Origin: Aureispira sp. CCB-E
GTDB lineage: Bacteria; Bacteroidota; Bacteroidia; Chitinophagales; Saprospiraceae
Direction: 5' to 3'
DNA: 64,000 nt
Assembly (NCBI RefSeq): GCF_031326345.1
Contig: NZ_CP133671.1
Location: forward strand, 5,022,001 to 5,086,000
Shown: piece after piece, positions 61,022-64,000 of the stretch
Numbering within the stretch: the first letter of the stretch is position 1
How the letters are laid out: every line of letters starts with the position of its first letter
Notes under the pieces: generated by a model
Told to the model about the DNA's origin: nothing
Databases searched by the model: none
What the model saw: only the letters and a program-made list of their open reading frames with translations
Position numbers and translations under genes: made by a program

Positions 61022-62725
61022 CTAAAACTCAGGGTCTACTTGCATTGTCATCAATTCCTTTGTCACAGGATGAACAAATTCGATAGATTCAGCATGCAAC
61101 AACAAACGTTCGCCCTTTTTTCCATACAAATCATCTCCAATAATTGGAACATTGAGTCCCAAGGGATGTGCTGCATGGACACGCAATTGATGTGTTCGTC
61201 CTGTGATAGGATAAAAATAAACCCTAGTTTGATTATTGGAACGTTCAATAACCTCCCATTTTGTCCTAGCATTTTTTCCATGTTCAAAGCAGACAATCTG
61301 CCTTGGGCGATCGTCCAAATCTACCCGATGCGGCAAATCAATAAAACCACCCGCTCCATCTACATAACCATCCAACAAAGCGACATAACGTTTCTTGATT
61401 GTTCGTTTAATAAATTGATATTGTAAGCTTTTGTGAATTTCTTTCTTTTTGGCAATGAGCATCAATCCAGACGTTGACATATCTAAACGATGTACCGTCA
61501 AAGGTCCTGTAGCTGTTGGATAACGCTGTTTCATTCGAAGCAACACAGAATCCTTAATAGTAATTCCTGGTACAGAGAAAAAATCGGCGGGTTTATTAAT
61601 GACCAACAAGTCTTCATCCTCGTATAAAATGTCAATGGTTTTTCCTTCCGCAGGATTGGTCAACATAGGGTTTTCATCCATTGGAATACCAGCCAACATA
61701 TGTCCCAAAATTGGTTCACACTTACCTCTACAAGCAGGATAGAAATAGCCATGTTTTCTAATGGCAGATTTAGGAGACTCCCCCCACCAAAACTCCGCCA
61801 AAGCAATGGGTTTCATATCGTGCAAGAAGGCATATTGTAACAATTTTGGAGCCGCACATTCTCCTGCTCCAGCTGGAGGCACGTCATTTATTGTCGGTAG
61901 AAAAATATCATACAAACTCTTCTCCTCTTTATCTTTATTCAGAAACACATATTGATTGAACAACTGACGTTGTAAGGCAGCAGATTTTTCTTTTCGAGCC
62001 TCTTTCAAAGCCATCAATTCATTCTCATAAATAGCCACCTCTGCTTGAGTCATTGCAATTCGAGCTTTCCAAAACTTTACCAATTGCTTGTAATAATATT
62101 GCTGACCAAGGCTTTCATCTTTTAACTCCTGTTCTAGAACTTTAAACGCTTGAGGACTCAACCTATTTCGCCCCGCTTCTCTAGTTGCCTTTCTTCGTTT
62201 CTTATCTTCTTTCATTTGCTTTCGTTTGAAAGCAAGACGAGCTTCTGACAGTTCTATTTCTGCTTTTAAATAGCTTTGATAAGCCAAGTATTCCTCTTTT
62301 GTTTCGAGGTCTTTGATCGCTTGATTAATTGCATTAATAACCTTTACTCCCGCAACAAAAAAGCCATCTTCTCTTAGCATATCAAACACAGGAGGAACAA
62401 ACTTTGCGTGGTGGTTTTCGTTCGCCAACTTACCTGAAAAAGCGGCTAAATAGCCCAAGCGATTGTCCTTTGTTTTAACCACTAATACACCAAACATTTT
62501 ACCAATAGCCATCTCATCGGTTCCCTCCGTAGCATAAAAATTATGCTTCCAGTCCGATTGCGTTTCTAGATAAACTTGCAGTTTTTTTGCTGCAAAAATG
62601 CTAATAGGATGTGGTTCGTAATAAAATGGGAATGTAAATTTTTCAGGCAATACAAACTCATCCATTGATTCCTCAAAAGGAATAAAACAATTTGGCAGTT
62701 GCCCTAACTCTTCTTTCTGCTTCAT
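61022..62725 (-). CDS. RluA-family pseudouridine synthase with long N-terminal extension
   Basis: I take the ATG at 62725 as start; the frame reaches back to a TTG at 62761. The catalytic domain is in the last 205 or so residues: IDILYEDEDLLVINKPADF, the catalytic aspartate in VHRLDMSTSGLMLIAKKKE, and a late GRTHQLRVHAAHPLGLNVPIIGDDLYG. The remaining N-terminal ~360 residues are a separate part, with a basic and acidic coiled coil near 150-260 (LSEARLAFKRKQMKEDKKRR). It would modify uridine in tRNA or 23S rRNA. The long N-terminus is not part of E. coli RluA. Confidence 0.92.
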   Translation of the reverse strand: MKQKEELGQLPNCFIPFEESMDEFVLPEKFTFPFYYEPHPISIFAAKKLQVYLETQSDWKHNFYATEGTDEMAIGKMFGVLVVKTKDNRLGYLAAFSGKLANENHHAKFVPPVFDMLREDGFFVAGVKVINAINQAIKDLETKEEYLAYQSYLKAEIELSEARLAFKRKQMKEDKKRRKATREAGRNRLSPQAFKVLEQELKDESLGQQYYYKQLVKFWKARIAMTQAEVAIYENELMALKEARKEKSAALQRQLFNQYVFLNKDKEEKSLYDIFLPTINDVPPAGAGECAAPKLLQYAFLHDMKPIALAEFWWGESPKSAIRKHGYFYPACRGKCEPILGHMLAGIPMDENPMLTNPAEGKTIDILYEDEDLLVINKPADFFSVPGITIKDSVLLRMKQRYPTATGPLTVHRLDMSTSGLMLIAKKKEIHKSLQYQFIKRTIKKRYVALLDGYVDGAGGFIDLPHRVDLDDRPRQIVCFEHGKNARTKWEVIERSNNQTRVYFYPITGRTHQLRVHAAHPLGLNVPIIGDDLYGKKGERLLLHAESIEFVHPVTKELMTMQVDPEF

Positions 62726-62817
62726 AATGTTGATTCTCGATATAGAAATGCAAAAGTACAAAGCTTTCTTTAATATTTAGAATACGAGCTTTTATTCTTA
62801 TTTCAACCGTTCAAAAC

Positions 62818-64000
62818 TTACTTAGCTAGCATTTCAAAGGCTTTTTCAATGGCTTCATCTCTTTTATTAGTTTGTTGTTTGACATAATGCTTAGGAACAA
62901 ATTGTTCTCTAGGCGTACCAGCCACATGAAATAGTTTTGCAACAGGTAGGCGGTAGCCATAAGAACGATGCTGAAAAGGAAAGAACTCTATTTCACCAGC
63001 CAAACGTTCCATTTCTGTCCCAACAACAGTAGCTCGTTTCATTCCATCAAAACCAATTGCCAACCCTTCTCCCATACTCCCCGTCCATCGTCCAACCAAA
63101 ACGACTACTTTTCCCTGATACACCTTGCCCCTAGGAACAACCAACTCCATCCAAAGTCTTTTAATCAAAGGGTTCTGAGCAGGATTATCATAAGCTTTTT
63201 CAACATAAGCGTGCATTTGATAAGGCGTAGGTTCTTGAATAAAACGCCCCATAATTCCTCTCGCTTCGTAAGTATCTCCACCATCTACTGTGTTTCTCAA
63301 GTCTAAAACCAATCCTTGAGTTTCAGACAATACATTCAAAGCACTATCAAAAGCATTGACCAAAGCATCTTGCCCTAAGGAGTTGTTAATTCTAATCCAG
63401 CCTATATTTTTCTTTTGACCAAAATCGAGTAAGTGCGCTTCTTTTTTAACAACAATTTCATCCAAATCAAATGGTACAACTTTCTGATTACGCAGCTTTA
63501 AAGTCAATACTCTTTTTTCATTATAACGCCCTGCTAATAATTTATTGGCAATCCATTCTCTAACAATAGGATCATTTTTATCTTGACAATGCGTTGGAAA
63601 ATGCTCTATTGCCTGATCAAAATTAACGCCATTAATTTGTTGAATTTCTGCGCCAATTAGCTCTACTTCTAATGGCTCCATCTGACTCTGCCAAACATTT
63701 GAAATGATCGGTTTTCCGTTGATAAGTTGTGCATATATTGGAGCGTACAAACGAAAAGAAGTTGGTGTATTGGTATTTAAAATTAAGTGACTGTCATAAA
63801 ATTCGTCTAACAAATATTCGAACAACAAGACGGCATCTGCTTCTGTTTTTAGACCAGCCACTTTTTGACTATAGTGCTCTCGAAGGCAATTAATGTCTAT
63901 CTTTTTCTCTTCCCAATAGGCATAGTTATTAGATAAATCATCCAATAACATATTGAGATCTTCTTCTACTTTAGGTAAGTCTAATGTTCTATTTTGTGAC
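62818..64000 (-). CDS. S41-family C-terminal-processing peptidase, 5'-truncated
   Basis: The frame stays open past the ATG at 63951 to the window end (upstream codons read SQNRTLDLPKVEEDLN), so this is the C-terminal part of a longer protein. It has the S41 order: a tricorn-like N-part (LLFEYLLDEFYDSHLIL), a PDZ-like stretch (IGAEIQQINGVNFDQAIEHF), KKNIGWIRINNSLGQDAL, LVLDLRNTVDGGD and VLVGRWTGSMGEGLAIGFDG, where the serine in GSMGEG is the nucleophile. Such proteases cut C-terminal tails of secreted or membrane proteins. Confidence 0.9.
   Translation of the reverse strand, partial: SQNRTLDLPKVEEDLNMLLDDLSNNYAYWEEKKIDINCLREHYSQKVAGLKTEADAVLLFEYLLDEFYDSHLILNTNTPTSFRLYAPIYAQLINGKPIISNVWQSQMEPLEVELIGAEIQQINGVNFDQAIEHFPTHCQDKNDPIVREWIANKLLAGRYNEKRVLTLKLRNQKVVPFDLDEIVVKKEAHLLDFGQKKNIGWIRINNSLGQDALVNAFDSALNVLSETQGLVLDLRNTVDGGDTYEARGIMGRFIQEPTPYQMHAYVEKAYDNPAQNPLIKRLWMELVVPRGKVYQGKVVVLVGRWTGSMGEGLAIGFDGMKRATVVGTEMERLAGEIEFFPFQHRSYGYRLPVAKLFHVAGTPREQFVPKHYVKQQTNKRDEAIEKAFEMLAK

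Noticed and set aside
61040-61426. A 128-codon open frame opposite the RluA gene
   Set aside because: Antisense shadow of the catalytic domain, which is clearly coding.
1-64000. CRISPR array
   Set aside because: No set of regularly spaced short repeats with unique spacers was seen; the only tandem array (16976-17259) has units without unique spacers.
1-64000. tRNA or rRNA genes
   Set aside because: No cloverleaf with a T-loop motif and acceptor stem and no rRNA-like stretch was found by eye; a weak miss is still possible.

Overview
The window is AT-rich bacterial DNA that looks like a member of the Bacteroidota, most likely the Saprospiraceae (an Aureispira-like genome would fit, but I cannot prove the genus). 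The reasons are a SusC/SusD pair, a second TonB-dependent receptor with a DUF4249 lipoprotein, three proteins with type IX secretion (T9SS) C-terminal sorting domains, DUF6089/PorG-like and PorV/PorQ-like outer-membrane proteins, a PUR-family protein, a Lacal_2735-type small protein, and the futalosine menaquinone route (MqnA, MqnE).

Layout. 1-4901: the end of an FkbM methyltransferase, then a minus-strand run headed by NADAR and era with small membrane proteins and a lipoprotein. 5260-11588: plus-strand housekeeping genes (Maf, SDR, then kynU, an unknown gene and lpxB in one tight operon, and a deoxynucleoside kinase). 12069-16791: the SusC/SusD uptake pair with a hairpin between its genes and a strong terminator after them. 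16976-17259: a tandem array of 84-bp units, each carrying a hairpin. 17256-25850: a minus-strand envelope locus (TonB receptor, small proteins, DUF4249, two DUF6089 proteins, a beta-barrel) into which an IS110-family element has been inserted. 25997-29097: PUR-family protein, DoxX/MarR pair, an odd lipoprotein with a helix-turn-helix domain, and an S24 repressor. 29234-38730: glycosyltransferase, penicillin-acylase homologue, TPR protein, a T9SS-exported lamin-tail protein, and unknown genes. 38830-44850: two leucine-rich-repeat proteins and two tandem T9SS-exported esterases. 45251-54433: VTT membrane protein, thioredoxin, the mqnE/phosphatase/mqnA cluster, and outer-membrane proteins. 54434-64000: folE, an AraC regulator and dehydrogenase, photolyase, VOC protein, RluA synthase and the start-truncated end of an S41 peptidase.

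How it fits together: most genes are core metabolism (menaquinone, pterin, lipid A, kynurenine, nucleotide salvage, DNA repair) or outer-membrane nutrient uptake and T9SS export. I found no CRISPR array, tRNA, rRNA or recognisable defence island. The most unusual content is non-coding: the 84-bp hairpin array whose arms covary, a dispersed palindromic repeat family with seven recognisable copies, a nested inverted-repeat element, a 47-bp near-perfect palindrome after folE, and a candidate bridge RNA upstream of the IS110 transposase. The oddest protein is the lipoprotein-signal plus HTH protein at 27738-28058. All family assignments are from reading motifs; no database search was run.
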